DNA of 64,000 bases from Turbatrix aceti (taxonomy: Eukaryota > Nematoda > Chromadorea > Rhabditida > Panagrolaimidae). Positions 1 to 10,380 of this stretch are shown here, one piece after another (position 1 is the first letter of the stretch; every line of letters starts with the position of its first letter). The DNA is taken from assembly GCA_963969345.1 (NCBI GenBank), contig OZ017767.1:3066739-3130738 (forward strand), in the 5' to 3' direction. The translations under genes and the position numbers were made by a program. The notes under the pieces are model-generated. The model worked only from the letters and a program-made list of their open reading frames with translations. It was not told where the DNA came from and did no database searches.

Positions 1-700
1 CAAACAATACTGGACTGGACTCCCATTCACTCAAGCACTACTTTCCATGAACTCGAACTGCATCATCCCTCCTCATGCAACAGCCCTTTTTTCGAACTTG
101 AAGGTTGGTTTTTTATTCAAAAAAGTTCAAGATTTTTGAAAAAAAAGTAAAACCGAAAAATAAAATCTTTTTTCAATTTTTTACTTTGCCTACATGATCA
201 TATTCCGATCGCTTTTGTTCACAAAAACAAAACCACCCAAAAATTTATAATAAATGCAGAAAGCAATTTTTTGCTAATTTTTTTGTTCCCTTTTTTAAAT
301 AAAAATTTTGCAGGTCTGAAAATCCGATTTCTTTCTTCGGAAATTTCCTTCCCAATACACCCGTATCCAATGAAGATCTTCATCAACTCGCTTCCTTCAA
401 CTTTTATCTACATTCGCCACAATTTCGTTCATCCAGCGTATCACCGAACAGCAAATCGGAACATTGCTGCATCTCATGTCATCTACCTCAGCTGCGACAC
501 CTGTACTCGTTCCTGTAGAGTCGGCACTCGTTCCTGCATCTCATGGCCAAACGGCATCACTCGGTACGAAACTTGTACCGCTCAACCGACGTTTCTCGCT
601 CTCTGGCACGCTGCAGTTCCCGGATAGTTGGTTTAAAGTTCATATTTTGTGTTTAAGAAAGTTTTAAAAACAAAAAACCAAAACTTTTTATCAAAGCTGC
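1..700. other. AT-rich stretch, no supported gene
   Basis: Short open frames on both strands have no recognisable domains. T-rich runs ending in CAG or AG (for example around 300-312) resemble splice acceptors, so fragments of exons are possible, but none can be linked. The text does not clearly continue the satellite that starts near 745. Confidence 0.4.
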
Positions 701-744
701 CTGCCAGCGTCCAAAACTATTTTTTAAAATTATTTTATAAAATC

Positions 745-2520
745 ACGAAAAATCCGGAAAAACACCCGGTCTGGCGCAGCCAGTTTTTCGAGATACCTGT
801 GCGACACCGCTGCGAGACAACCACGGCGGCTACCTATTCCGGATCCTCATCAACCGAACCGACCGACTACAACAAAACACGTCCGCGCTATCCGTTGAAT
901 AGGACGTACTCATACCAGTCCTCGGCGACGATCCGATGCCTCAGACTGCTGTCAGGATGGTTTTTATTTATTTTTCCACCTCGTTTTTCTATTTTTTCCA
1001 TCTACTCACCTCGACACGCAGAAAACACGTGTGTACGATTTTTTATTACGATTTTCAAATCATTTTTAATTGCGACTACCAAAACAATACTTTTTCTGAA
1101 ATTGTTTTTCTAATTTTGGATTATTATTTTTTTCACGTAACCAAAAAATCCGGAAAATGCCCGGTCTGGCATGGCCAGTCTTTTTAGGCACTTTTAACTC
1201 ACTTGTCTTAATTCCCTGAATCCAAACATGACATTTGACACACACCGGCGCCACGAGCCGATCAGATCAGGCTGCTGCGACTCCGGATGCCGTTGGCCCT
1301 TGTTTGGCTACTCACTCACGTTTACTACTTCCTTGCCACTGCAATTCAGGAGGCGTGTAGGTTCGTACACATATTTACAAAAGATTTTTTATTAAAACTA
1401 CTTTTTTCATTTTATTTTTTAATTGCGACAAACAAAAACGAGATTTTTTTTGAAATAGTTTTTCTAATCCTGGATTAAAATTATTTTTCACGTAACCAAA
1501 AAATCCGGAACATCCCGGTCTGGCGTAGCCAGTCTTTTGAGGTACGATAACTGTGCCAACCTCATTCACCGTGACGACCTCACGACAACACCATCAACAG
1601 TTCGATGACGCTGCCGGCATGTTCCCAATGATCTACTTCCTACATCTACTCCTCTTAGCCGCCTACTGCAACTCACTGCTGGTTGGCAAATTTACAAAAG
1701 ATTTTTTCTTAAAACTAGTTTTTTCAAATTATTTCATTTTTTTTAAATTAACTAACAACCACATTTTTTTTCGAAATAATTTCTTTTCACATTTGATTAA
1801 AATTATTTTTCACGTAATCCCAAAATCCGGAATTGTCCGGTCTGGCGTAGCCAGTCATTTGAGATACGATAACTGCAGCTGCAACTGTGCCATCCCAGTC
1901 GACCGTGACCTGCACGACAACAGCAGCAACAGCTAGATCAGAAAACGGCTCACAATGCCGGCATGTTCCCGATGGTCTACGTCCTACATCTGCTCTTCCT
2001 AGCAGCCTACTGCAACTTACTGATGGTTGGCAAACTTACAAAAGATTTTTTCTTAAAACTATTATAGTTTTTTCAAATTATTTAGATTTTTTTTTAATGA
2101 AGACAAACACAATTTTTTTCGAAATTATTTCTTTCTAAATTTGATTAAAATTATTTTTCACGTAATCCCAAAATCCGGAATTGTCCGGTCTGACATAGTC
2201 AGTCTTTTGAGGCAGATTTATCACCTGTACAACACTCACTACGACCCATTACGGCACCGCTTCCAGCATGCCGGGACAACTAATATCGGCAGAGTCAATC
2301 ACCGAGGACACGTCCTTGAAGCCGCTGAACAGGACGTGCCCTGCAATTTTTCTCGACACACTCACTACTAGTTGGTTTCACGCAAGTGCTTAGACAAAAA
2401 TTTTTTTTATTTACAACTTTGAAAACAATTTTTTTCGTAAAAATATTTTTCGCGTAATCACAAAAATCCGGAAAACATCCGGTCTGGCATGCCCAGTCTT
2501 TTGAGGTCTTTTTGCTCACT
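745..2520 (+). repeat. AT-rich satellite with double hairpin, six units
   Basis: Six diverged units of about 290-395 bp. Each has a conserved box reading CACGTAAYC, then CAAAATCCGGA, a short loop, CCGG, TCTGGC, a 3-nt loop, GCCAGTC, TTTTGAGG. The second hairpin lies at 771-783, 1166-1178, 1520-1532, 1842-1854, 2190-2202 and 2484-2496. The spacer between boxes is A/T-rich and includes a semi-conserved 'CTACTGCAACT' stretch. No long open frame persists from unit to unit. The unit at 2190 changes both sides of the stem (CTGAC...GTCAG), keeping the pairing. Confidence 0.8.
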
Positions 2521-2731
2521 ATCATCCACAAGTCACAGCTACAAATCTGCAACAACATCTACGCACCCGAATCACCTTCTCATGTCTGCGACGGCCCCCG
2601 ACAACTCATCAGAAGCAGCACACCTGTCAACACGTTGCCAGGGCACCAACAGATGCCACCCTGGATCAGCAAGATCGACAACGAAGCCGGCGTTCATCAA
2701 AAAAATGATTTTTTTTAAATAAAAAAAAAGA

Positions 2732-3147
2732 TCCGGCTCTGCCACACGTGCTAAAAAATAAAAAGCACTCTGCACGTGTGGCATCCGGCGGGGTTGATTG
2801 GGTGGGCAAGGGGAAGGGGCGTGGGGGGCCCTCCGCCGAAGGAGGGCCCAACAGGGGTTCTCCGGTGATGGAGAACCTCTCCCTGTTCCCGGTGATGGGG
2901 ACAGGGATTTTTTGGGGGAGGTGGGGAGAGGGGACGGGGGCGGGTACGGGGGAGGGGGGTGCGGGTGGGGTTGGGTGCGCGGGGTAGGGTTGGGTGCGCG
3001 GGTACGGGTGCGAGTAGGGCTGGGGGCGCGGGCAAGAGAGAAATGCGGCGCAACCTGGCATCTGGGGTGCCCCGCGTGCTCCAGATGTCGGGTGGGGTGC
3101 GCAAAGGAGCAGGGGAGCCCTGAAAAGCCCCCCTGCTCCGTTTTTTT
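2732..3147 (+). other. GC-rich cluster of six strong hairpins
   Basis: Consecutive inverted repeats: TGCCACACGTGC 2740-2751 with 2772-2783; GGGCCCTCC 2826-2834 with 2841-2849; GGTTCTCC 2856-2863 with 2870-2877; CCCTGTTCCC 2881-2890 with 2897-2906 (one G-T wobble); CATCTGG 3059-3065 with 3081-3087; GGAGCAGGGG 3106-3115 with 3130-3139, followed by seven T. Two successive hairpins have the identical loop GGTGAT. Between 2907 and 3050 the + strand is very G-rich, with many GGG runs. Open frames here look like artefacts of base composition. The same cluster is present inverted at 35761-36165. The role is unknown; a structured RNA or a fold-back element are possibilities. Confidence 0.7.
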
Positions 3148-3222
3148 ATGTTGAAAAAACGAGGAGGAAAACTAGGCGCGCCGATTTTTTTGAGACATTT
3201 GTTGCGTTATAAAGCAGAAATG

Positions 3223-3311
3223 ATGCGCTACAACTGTGTTACAATAGCGGCATGGTTGCGTTTTCTTTTTCCCCAACTTTAGGCTGTGGTTCAATTCCCC
3301 GTCCAGCCAAC
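3223..3311 (+). ncRNA. tRNA-like (SINE-type) module, degenerate
   Basis: A Pol III B-box-like GGTTCAATTCC lies at 3288-3298, with an upstream TAGCGGCATGG resembling an A box (3245-3255) at tRNA-like distance, and a short T run after it. It does not fold into a full cloverleaf by eye. An inverted copy is at about 35589-35680. Best read as a tRNA-derived repeat rather than a working tRNA. Confidence 0.35.
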
Positions 3312-3619
3312 CTTTTTTTCAACTACGAACTTATCTTTTTCAAAGTTTTCCCTCGAATTACTATGTTTTGATTGTTATTATTTCGTAAATTCATTTTTCT
3401 TTTAATATGTGTCCACACAAACACTCCCGCAAGGTTTTGGCCTACTCCATCGAACTAAAATGTTGATTTTATGTAGTTGACAAAATTTTCCCCTATTATG
3501 CCCTTGATTTGATTGTTAACAAAAAACCGGAACAATTTTAGTAATTTTTTGTCAGTTTAAATTGTCCCTCGAAAATTGTCGTTTTTTGACTTCCCACTTT
3601 TTTTAATAAAAATACTCAC

Positions 3620-3876
3620 ATTTACTGTCGTTCTGCTGGGCTCGTCATCGTAATCATCTTCCACCACCACCACCTCCTCCACCTCCACCACCACCTCCTC
3701 CTCCACCACCACCTCCTCCACCTCCACCAACCACCTCCTCCTCGCCATCGTCATCATCATCGCTGGCGTGTTGAATCCCTGAAACAAAATTCACGTACAT
3801 AAAAACGTTTTTTCAGGAAAAAAACTCACCAATTACCTAAAAATGAAACCATTTGCGTGTTCCAGCGATGAGCCAT
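3620..3876 (-). pseudogene. Two-exon acidic-tract gene, left-arm copy, frame disrupted
   Basis: Mirror copy of the gene at 35008-35278. Exon 1 (3837-3876) encodes MAHRWNTQMVSFL and ends at a GT donor. Exon 2 (3620-3778) follows a TTTCAG acceptor and contains the (CCA)n/(GGT)n tract, then DDYDDEPSRTTVN before a GTGAGT donor. Exon lengths here total 199 nt against 213 in the right arm. As a result the first part of exon 2 (QHASDDDDDG frame) and its last part (DEPSRTTVN frame) are not in the same frame. The copy is therefore either broken or uses a different structure. The tract is prone to slippage, so a sequencing error cannot be excluded. Confidence 0.5.
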
Positions 3877-3879
3877 CGG

Positions 3880-4517
3880 TGCCGGTGTGAATTGAAAGTG
3901 CCTAAATCCCCCCATCCCTCCCCTCCCCCTACACAAATAAAAATACCCCACAGCACAAAGTTAACAGTATCTCAACGTGTCAGACGTCTGGCAACAGAAT
4001 CGCAGCCTAATTCATTAATTTATTTACTTTCGGTACAAAAACGCAATCAAACGTTAAAAAAATGACATGAAAACGGAAATTCAAAAAAAAGGAGACAGAA
4101 ATGGAAGAAAATGAACGAAAAAACAAAAAGCAGACCGAAAGTGCGATGCACGACACCGCAATACTGTACCCGCCAAAACTGGCAAAACACGCGGTCGTTC
4201 AAAATCGCTGCAGGAGCCTGGCAAAAAATCGTTTTTTCACTTTTATTTGGCTGTACAGTTACTTTTCGTTTTGTGTGTGGAGTCATTGTTGCATTATTTC
4301 ACATCCAGTCAAATTATTTATTCACGTCCGGACCCAAAAATATCCGAAAATCATGCTTTTGGTCGAAAAAATGACCTGAAAATTTTTTCCGGCTTTTCCG
4401 GCCGGCCTAAAAAACAGGCCGGCCGCGTGGCTTTTGTGATCAGCCGGACGGATTTTATGCCTTGGTTATAATATTCCAAACGAAAAGGTATAAACAAACT
4501 CAACGCGTAAAAAAACT
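3880..4517. other. Non-genic inner part of left inverted-repeat arm
   Basis: Open frames on both strands are short and conserved only because the arms are copies. A core with 'CCGCCAAAACTGGCAAAACA' recurs at about 31150 and, inverted, near 34690-34710, so it is a dispersed repeat. The inner end (4385-4430) holds GGCCGGCC repeats able to pair. No gene seen. Confidence 0.5.
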
Positions 4518-4717
4518 NNNNNNNNNNNNNNNNNNNNNNNNNNNNNNNNNNNNNNNNNNNNNNNNNNNNNNNNNNNNNNNNNNNNNNNNNNNNNNNNNNN
4601 NNNNNNNNNNNNNNNNNNNNNNNNNNNNNNNNNNNNNNNNNNNNNNNNNNNNNNNNNNNNNNNNNNNNNNNNNNNNNNNNNNNNNNNNNNNNNNNNNNNN
4701 NNNNNNNNNNNNNNNNN
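4518..4717. other. Assembly gap (200 N)
   Basis: A run of exactly 200 N, a conventional fill length, so the true size is unknown. It lies just inside the left arm of the inverted repeat. Confidence 0.99.
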
Positions 4718-4718
4718 C

Positions 4719-4800
4719 ATAGTCTACAGCGTAAAAAAATAATATTGCTCCAGACTATACCCGGGTTCGATTCCGCCCTGCATCTTTTTTTTTTTTTTTT
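4719..4800 (+). ncRNA. tRNA-like fragment beside the gap
   Basis: A B-box match GGTTCGATTCC lies at 4764-4774, followed by a run of T from about 4786. ATAGTCT (4719-4725) can pair with AGACTAT upstream of the B box. The T-stem is poor (only two pairs next to the loop), and any 5' part is lost in the gap. Likely a tRNA-derived repeat or tRNA pseudogene. Confidence 0.3.
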
Positions 4801-5069
4801 ACGCAAAATGTGTAATTGTTGCTTTTTTTTCGTTTTTTTGCACAAAAAATACTAAAACAGTTAATCAACGACGTCGAAACCAAAGAAGAAATAAAAAAAA
4901 TGATAATCAGTCAATTCAGCGATCATTCCGATCAAGCAAGGATGAAACTCAAAAACGGAAGAACGCTAGCGCGTTACATTTTATTCTACGGCATCGAAAA
5001 CTCCCAGTGATAATGATTAGGCTCTCTCCTCCATATAAAAGTTTTTAGAAATCGAAATTTAAATGTTAA

Positions 5070-5153
5070 AAAGCGCATGCGCTTTACGGTAGCATGCGTT
5101 TTAGAAAATGTTTCTCGCATCCAGCTTACGTTCCGAACGTAAGCTACCGTAAA
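5070..5153 (+). repeat. Nested palindromes upstream of the transposase
   Basis: AAAGCGCATGCGCTTT (5070-5085) is a perfect 16-bp palindrome. TTTACGGTAGC (5083-5093) pairs with GCTACCGTAAA (5143-5153). Inside that pair, AGCTTACGTTC (5123-5133) pairs with GAACGTAAGCT (5135-5145) around a single base. It lies 110-195 bp upstream of the transposase start codon and could be a transposase-binding or promoter structure; that is inference. Confidence 0.6.
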
Positions 5154-5264
5154 CACTTTTGATTCATGTCTGTTGTATTCTGGACGTTTTTTACGTATTT
5201 TGTGTGCGTTTTTTTCACTTTGTGTTCATTTTGAATCCTATTTTGCTTCAAAGTTTTGATTTCT

Positions 5265-8200
5265 ATGGCTTCTTCTGATGATTACCCCCAAGGTTGGTTA
5301 TTTGAGTAGTGCGTTTGTTTTCAATTGTTGTTGTAGAAGACATTATCAACGCCCAAAATGTACTAGCGTTGTTGGTTAAAAAACTCGGCATTTCTCCAAC
5401 GACCGATGATTGTACTCGTTATGACTACAAGATGGCCAACCGTTTGTTGAACATTTTGAAGTCCAGGGAATCCCAAGAGGTAGTCATGGACGAGACCGAC
5501 TGCGACGACGACTACGACGAAGAAAACATTCTCATTCTTCCTGAACCCGATGAAGATGATGAACCCATGGAATGCGATTCCGACGATGAAGATAATCCCC
5601 TTCCCAAAGTTAAAATGATTAATCATCGCCCAATTGAATTGTCTACCATTATTCGGGCTTACAAGTACTACACGTCGTCTGTTTCGGGAGCGAGATCTCT
5701 GAATTCAATGCGCCGACAGTTCCGCTGGATCACAAGTCAATACCATCTGGATCAAGTCAAAGAATTTGGCCAAAAAGGTGTCATTGAGCTTTCACGTAAC
5801 GAAAACCTGGACGCGATCAAAGTCAAGCTTGAGAAGTGGGTTCGAAGAACGCTGAACGCAGGATTTCCTCTTCATGACGCAGATATTCGCCGGCGTGCCA
5901 TGAAGCTGAACTCAAAGCTCGGGAAGGATCCAAACTTCGTCGCCAGTCTTTCCTTTGTACATCGCTTTAAACAGGTTGGTTCAATTTGTATGTTTTATTG
6001 TAAAGTTACAAATGCGGATCAAACGTTGCGACTTTAATTCTTTTAATCTTTAATTTATCTCTTACTCGTGCACACGGGATTATACACACGCGACTGTCTA
6101 GTAGAAAATTGAGAACTCGATTATTCAAAACTTCTAAAAGAAAAAAAAGCATATTAAAAAAATTCTTGCGTTAAAAAAAGTATTATTTATTTCTCCAAAT
6201 TGAAAAAACGCTGGTTATTAGCTTTTTATAAATTTTCCTTTCATTTTTTAATTTTATTTTTAGATTTCGGGTCGATAAATACTCAAAAAAAATTTGTTTG
6301 GAAAATTGAAAAAAATCGAAGATTTTTAGAACTTTGTTCAAATCGTGAATATTATCAGACAATAGGGAAATATTTTTTTCTATCAGCTACTGAATTTTCA
6401 TATATGTATTTACCATATATGCGTATCATTTATTTATTTTTCCAAACACGTATTTTTTAAACGGCTGAGGAATACCCTATCTTGTGGTAATTTTTTGGTC
6501 TATAAAATGGTATAATTTTTGATTTGGTATTTCTTTTTTTTGGCTTTACCAGATTAACTCGCGCAACATAAACTCATTTTTGGTACCAATTTTCTGACAA
6601 TCGACATCAAAAAAGTGGGGTATGGGGAAAAAATCGTCATTATGCGAGTTTTGGAGCGTTATGGCATGAATCTCGACCCAAGACATAAAAAACGCTGTAG
6701 AATTCAAAAATTTTATTATTTTGTTCCAATGAGTTCGAAAAAGTTTCGAAAACTGCATTTTTTTTCGGAAATTTGAATGTTTAGGAACTTTTTGGTCCAA
6801 ATTAAAAAAAATGGATATCACCACCAAATTCAGAATTTAATTTTACCCCGGTACTGAAATTTTCAGCAACATTTGTTTCCAACTGAGCCTATGGCGATTT
6901 TTTCCCCAGACCCCACTTTTTGGATTTCGATTGTCGGAAAATTGGTACCAAAAATGAGTGTACGTTGCGCGAATTAATCTGGTGAAGCCAAAAAAATAGA
7001 TACAAAATCGAGAGTTATACCATTTTGTATGCCGAAAAATTTCTGATAAGATGTGTTATCCAGCGTTGTTAAGCAATGCTTCATCTCATAGCCTCAGGCG
7101 TTGGAACAAGTAGGGTTCGTGAGAAACGCTAAAGTATGCCCATGAGATATGGTAAATGTCTGAAAACTTCACTGTAGATAAAAAAGATACAGCTCTTTTG
7201 ATTGGTGATATCCACTTTTTGATCAGAGTTCCAAAAAGTTCCTAAATTTTCAAATTTCCGAAAAAAAGCGTTTTTTTGGCCATTTATCGATTCGATATCA
7301 CAAAACTGAATACTCAATTCGAAAGGAAATTTAGTTTTTAGTCTATGCTGAAATTTTCAGCTTGCTATCATCATTTTGAAAATCTGTGGATTTTTTCTTC
7401 CGAGCCCTACTCTATTTCGATCAAATTTCGTCCCACACTTTCAAAAAACCCATCAAAATGCTTCAAATATTATCCTAATTACTGATCTGATCAAAAAAAT
7501 TAAAAATTTCAAATGTGGTCTAAAATTCCTTTTTTTTTCCGATTAATTCGACCAGCGCGCTCGGGCGGCGACATACTCTCTCGTCATGAGTGCGAAAATT
7601 AAAAATTTTTTTTTTTTAAACTGACGAGTTTTAAAAAATAGTCAGTTTTAAAACTGACGATTTTTTCTTCAAACGTTAAATGAACAATCGTTAATTTTAA
7701 AACTCACGTTATTGCCCAACAAACGTCAGTATTTTAAAAACGTTGAAAAAATCCCAAATTGTCAGTTAAACTGACAATTTGCGTCATGCATTCGTCAGTT
7801 TTTTTATACAGTAATAAAAAAAAATCAATTTTTATGTCGTAGGAAACCGCATTTGTAACTTTGTAACATATACACACTATGTCATTTCTTATTATGAATT
7901 ACAGACAATGCGATTGCGATCAAGAAAGATTACAAAGCTTGTCTCCAGAAAAGCATTTTGCTCGGAAGCCGAGATAAAAAAATCTGCCGAGGATTTCGTT
8001 ACCGAGGTAAAAGAGCATGTCAGGAGCGAATACGTACCACTCGATTGCGTATACAATACGGATCAATCAGGATTTAACAAAGAGTTGATTGGGAACAGAA
8101 CCTTGGCTGTCCAAGGAACCCGGATTATCGACTGCGTCGTACAATCCGTCTCCGCGACAACTCACAGTTACACTGTGATGCCTTTGCTGAACGCGGAGGG

Positions 8201-8957
8201 CCGTCCTGCAAAACGCTTGTTTGTGGTTCTACAAGAACGTGGAGGAAAATTCCCGGAACATCGAGACATTTTCCAAGCCGACAATCTCGTAGTTCAGGCT
8301 GGTTTGTCATATATAAAAAACAAATTTTCTTCTTAAATTTTTTTTTGTGCTTTTTTAGGAACCTCACACATCATGAACAAAGACCATACCAAGGAATGGG
8401 TCAAACAATGTCTGCTTGCCGACGACATGCCCCAGGAAATCACGCTTCTCTTCGATAGTTGGTCTGGATACAACCAGGCAGAAATCAACGCGACGATTGA
8501 TGACAGAAATGAGAACCACGATGTCGTCGATCAAAAAATCATTCATTTCCACAAGATACCGCCGGTGACTACTGGATTGATTCAACCCCTCGATGTCTTC
8601 TACTTCAATGTAATGAAGCGATTCGTCAAGCGTATCAGTGACATTGTCAGAATGGATGAACACGCCTTCTCTCTCCAACAGCGAGACAACATCCTGAAGC
8701 TGATCTCCGTGGTTCATTACCAATTCACAGCATCGAGGTTTCATCAGTGCTGGCGCTACGGCTGGTATTCTCCGGGGTACATCGAAGTTGACAACCGAGA
8801 AAAGGTCGAGACACCCGTTCAATATTGTCTTAACGGGGCTCATGGCAATCACTGTGAGTTCGAGAATTGCAACGAACCTACACTGATGAAATGTGGACAC
8901 TGCACTATGTTGTTCTGCTTTAAGCATTCCTTTGTTGAGCCGCATAATAAATGTTAA
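5265..8957 (+). CDS. Tc4/Tc5-like (CENP-B/pogo superfamily) DDD transposase
   Basis: Proposed exons are 5265-5292, 5337-5974, 7905-8301 and 8359-8957, joined in frame to 553 aa. The start ATG (MASSDDYPQ) precedes a short intron with a GT donor and TTGTTGTAG acceptor. Residues ~60-95 are an acidic linker. Residues ~110-240 look like paired HTH/CENP-B DNA-binding domains, with the typical FVHRFKQ...SRKITKLVS running across the exon 2/3 junction. Catalytic-type acidic residues appear in YNTDQSGF, LLFDSWSGYN and QPLDVFYFN, giving a DDD pattern. The C-terminus is Cys/His-rich (CEFENCNEP, KCGHC, FCFKH), as in Tc5 relatives. AATAAA overlaps the last codons. The 1.93-kb intron 2 holds a fold-back repeat, and no convincing terminal inverted repeats were found. 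The open frame suggests recent activity; the spliced model is inferred. Confidence 0.85.
6484..7300 (+). repeat. Fold-back (MITE-like) element in transposase intron
   Basis: About 150 bp at 6484-6640 (including TTGGTACCAATTTTC and the sequence around the ACTCGCGCAAC box) recurs inverted at about 6893-7040. A second inverted pair is 6740-6825 with 7190-7275 (TGGATATCACC versus GGTGATATCCA). It is non-coding and entirely within intron 2 of the transposase. Similarity is imperfect, so the element is old or the copies have diverged. Confidence 0.65.
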
Positions 8958-9200
8958 AATTTTTCTATGTAAAATGTTTTTAAAAGTGTTTTAAATGTTG
9001 TCAAAAAATTTAAGCATACTTTCAAAAACAATATTTTTGCTTCCAAATGTTAAAAAAAGCATGACGAAAGCAAAAGACTATGACAGGAATCGAACCACAG
9101 CCATCACGATATGAAAGCAAGTTTTTTTCCAATAGTCTACAGCCCCGGACTTTTCTACCTTTTTTTTATTCATTTAAATGTAGGCCATGAAAGATGGATT
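8958..9200 (-). ncRNA. Flank of transposase with tRNA-like module
   Basis: On the minus strand a B-box match GGTTCGATTCC (about 9089-9099) is preceded at tRNA-like distance by TAGACTATTGG (about 9129-9139), which resembles an A box. The 12-mer ATAGTCTACAGC at about 9133 also occurs beside the assembly gap at 4719. Two copies of one tRNA-derived repeat family therefore flank the transposase. No complete cloverleaf is evident. Confidence 0.3.
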
Positions 9201-9229
9201 TAAATTTTTGGCACTTCCAGGTGCCCGGT

Positions 9230-10380
9230 GCAAAAATCCAAAATACGGTCTTCCTTCCCATCCCCCAGGCAGTGTCTATGCAAATTTTCAAAGGGATTGC
9301 GAAAAATGAACTCTGACATTTTCCTTGTGAGACCTCGGAGAAGTGTGCCGTGGCATGCCCGATGACGATGATGATGCACCTGTTGGTAGGTGGCTGACGT
9401 GCAACGCGGATTTGGGATAAGTCGATTTCCGGTCGTTAACAGCATCTGAAAAAATATTTTTTTGCATTTGTTTAACAAATTTTTAAATTTTCTTTGGTAA
9501 AAAATAAAAAAAAATAATGCAAAATGTGTTTTTGTCTTGCAAGATAAATTGCCAAAAAATAAATATAACAATTTTTTATCCTTTTTTTTGCAAAATTGAC
9601 AACTGTCAGAGATTAAAAACCGAGTCTATTTTTTGCCAAAATTTTAAAATCTCGATTTTTTTTGTTCGTTTTTTTTTAATTTTACTGTTTTTTAATAAAA
9701 TGAAATAAAAAAACCCTGTTACAAAAAAAGTGTTCAATAAATTTTTTTTTAGTTCAATTCGTTATCTCAAAAAAATTCTGCATTTTTTTCTAATTTCAAT
9801 GCACAAAATAAACTTACCTTGACTGTCGCAAATTAAGCCGCTGCAAATTTTTCTCTCATTGAATCGTTGGCTTACTCTCAAGTAGAGTTACGCCAAACGA
9901 AACCGCCACTGGGATGCAAATTTGCTTGTTGCCGATGGCTCCAGTGATCCAGTGCATGGATCACTGGAAAATTACGCCAGTGCGTGGATTCGCCAAATCC
10001 ATCACAGTAGCACTCATCTGGCCGGTAGCATTCATTCGCTTTTCTCATCCGTTTTCATGGCGAAAGCCGATAACCACATTCCTGGTTCGCCTGCATGACC
10101 ACCACCACTTCCTCATAGTGGTTCAATTTCTGCGCGTGCCATGCCCGATTCTGATGCACCTGTAAGCAGGTGACTGACAGGAAAAAGCTGGGTGCCATGC
10201 CAGCGTTGCCACCTTCCTCCTGTGACGACGAGTTTGTTCCCAGTTGTGATGCAAAAGTAGTCACCGTTCTTCCTTGATAGTTGAGCCTGCTTCTTTTCTT
10301 TGCTTGATTCACAAACTGGCCGAAGTTTTTGGAAACAACGACTGACAGCATCCGGGGATAAATAGGGGGACATAGATTCA
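9230..10380 (-). CDS. Unrecognised exons, possible internal duplication
   Basis: On the minus strand a TTTTTTCAG acceptor (near 9447) opens an exon encoding MLLTTGNRLIPNPRCTSATY, followed by a His-rich HHHRHRACHG stretch. A second segment at about 10055-10260 encodes a related text (CITTGNKLV, then a GMAR/AWHAQ stretch before a similar box). The pair suggests a duplicated exon. No known domain is visible and frames do not join cleanly, so this may be decayed. From 9440 to 9830 the sequence is A/T-rich and looks intronic. Confidence 0.25.

Larger units (their letters stand above)
745..4445 (+). repeat. Left arm of a large inverted repeat
   Basis: This segment is matched in reverse complement, in the same order, by about 34445-39910. 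Anchors are: the double-hairpin satellite (745-2520), the hairpin cluster (2732-3147), a tRNA-like box (3288-3298), the (CCA)n-coded exon (3620-3778), and the block with 'CCGCCAAAACTGGCAAAACA' (near 4170) through the 'GGCCGGCC'-rich inner end near 4400-4445. The arms differ by many substitutions and indels and by a retrotransposon fragment in the right arm, so this is not a simple assembly duplication. Exact edges are uncertain by tens of bases. Confidence 0.85.

Noticed and set aside
2666..3154. Long overlapping Pro/Gly-rich open frames on both strands
   Set aside because: They follow from the G/C-run composition of the hairpin cluster. All frames are open, and the same happens in the inverted copy, so there is no coding evidence.
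3656..3745. (CCA)n tract as a CRISPR-like or regulatory array
   Set aside because: It is a simple trinucleotide run inside an exon, and the window is eukaryotic. No spacers.
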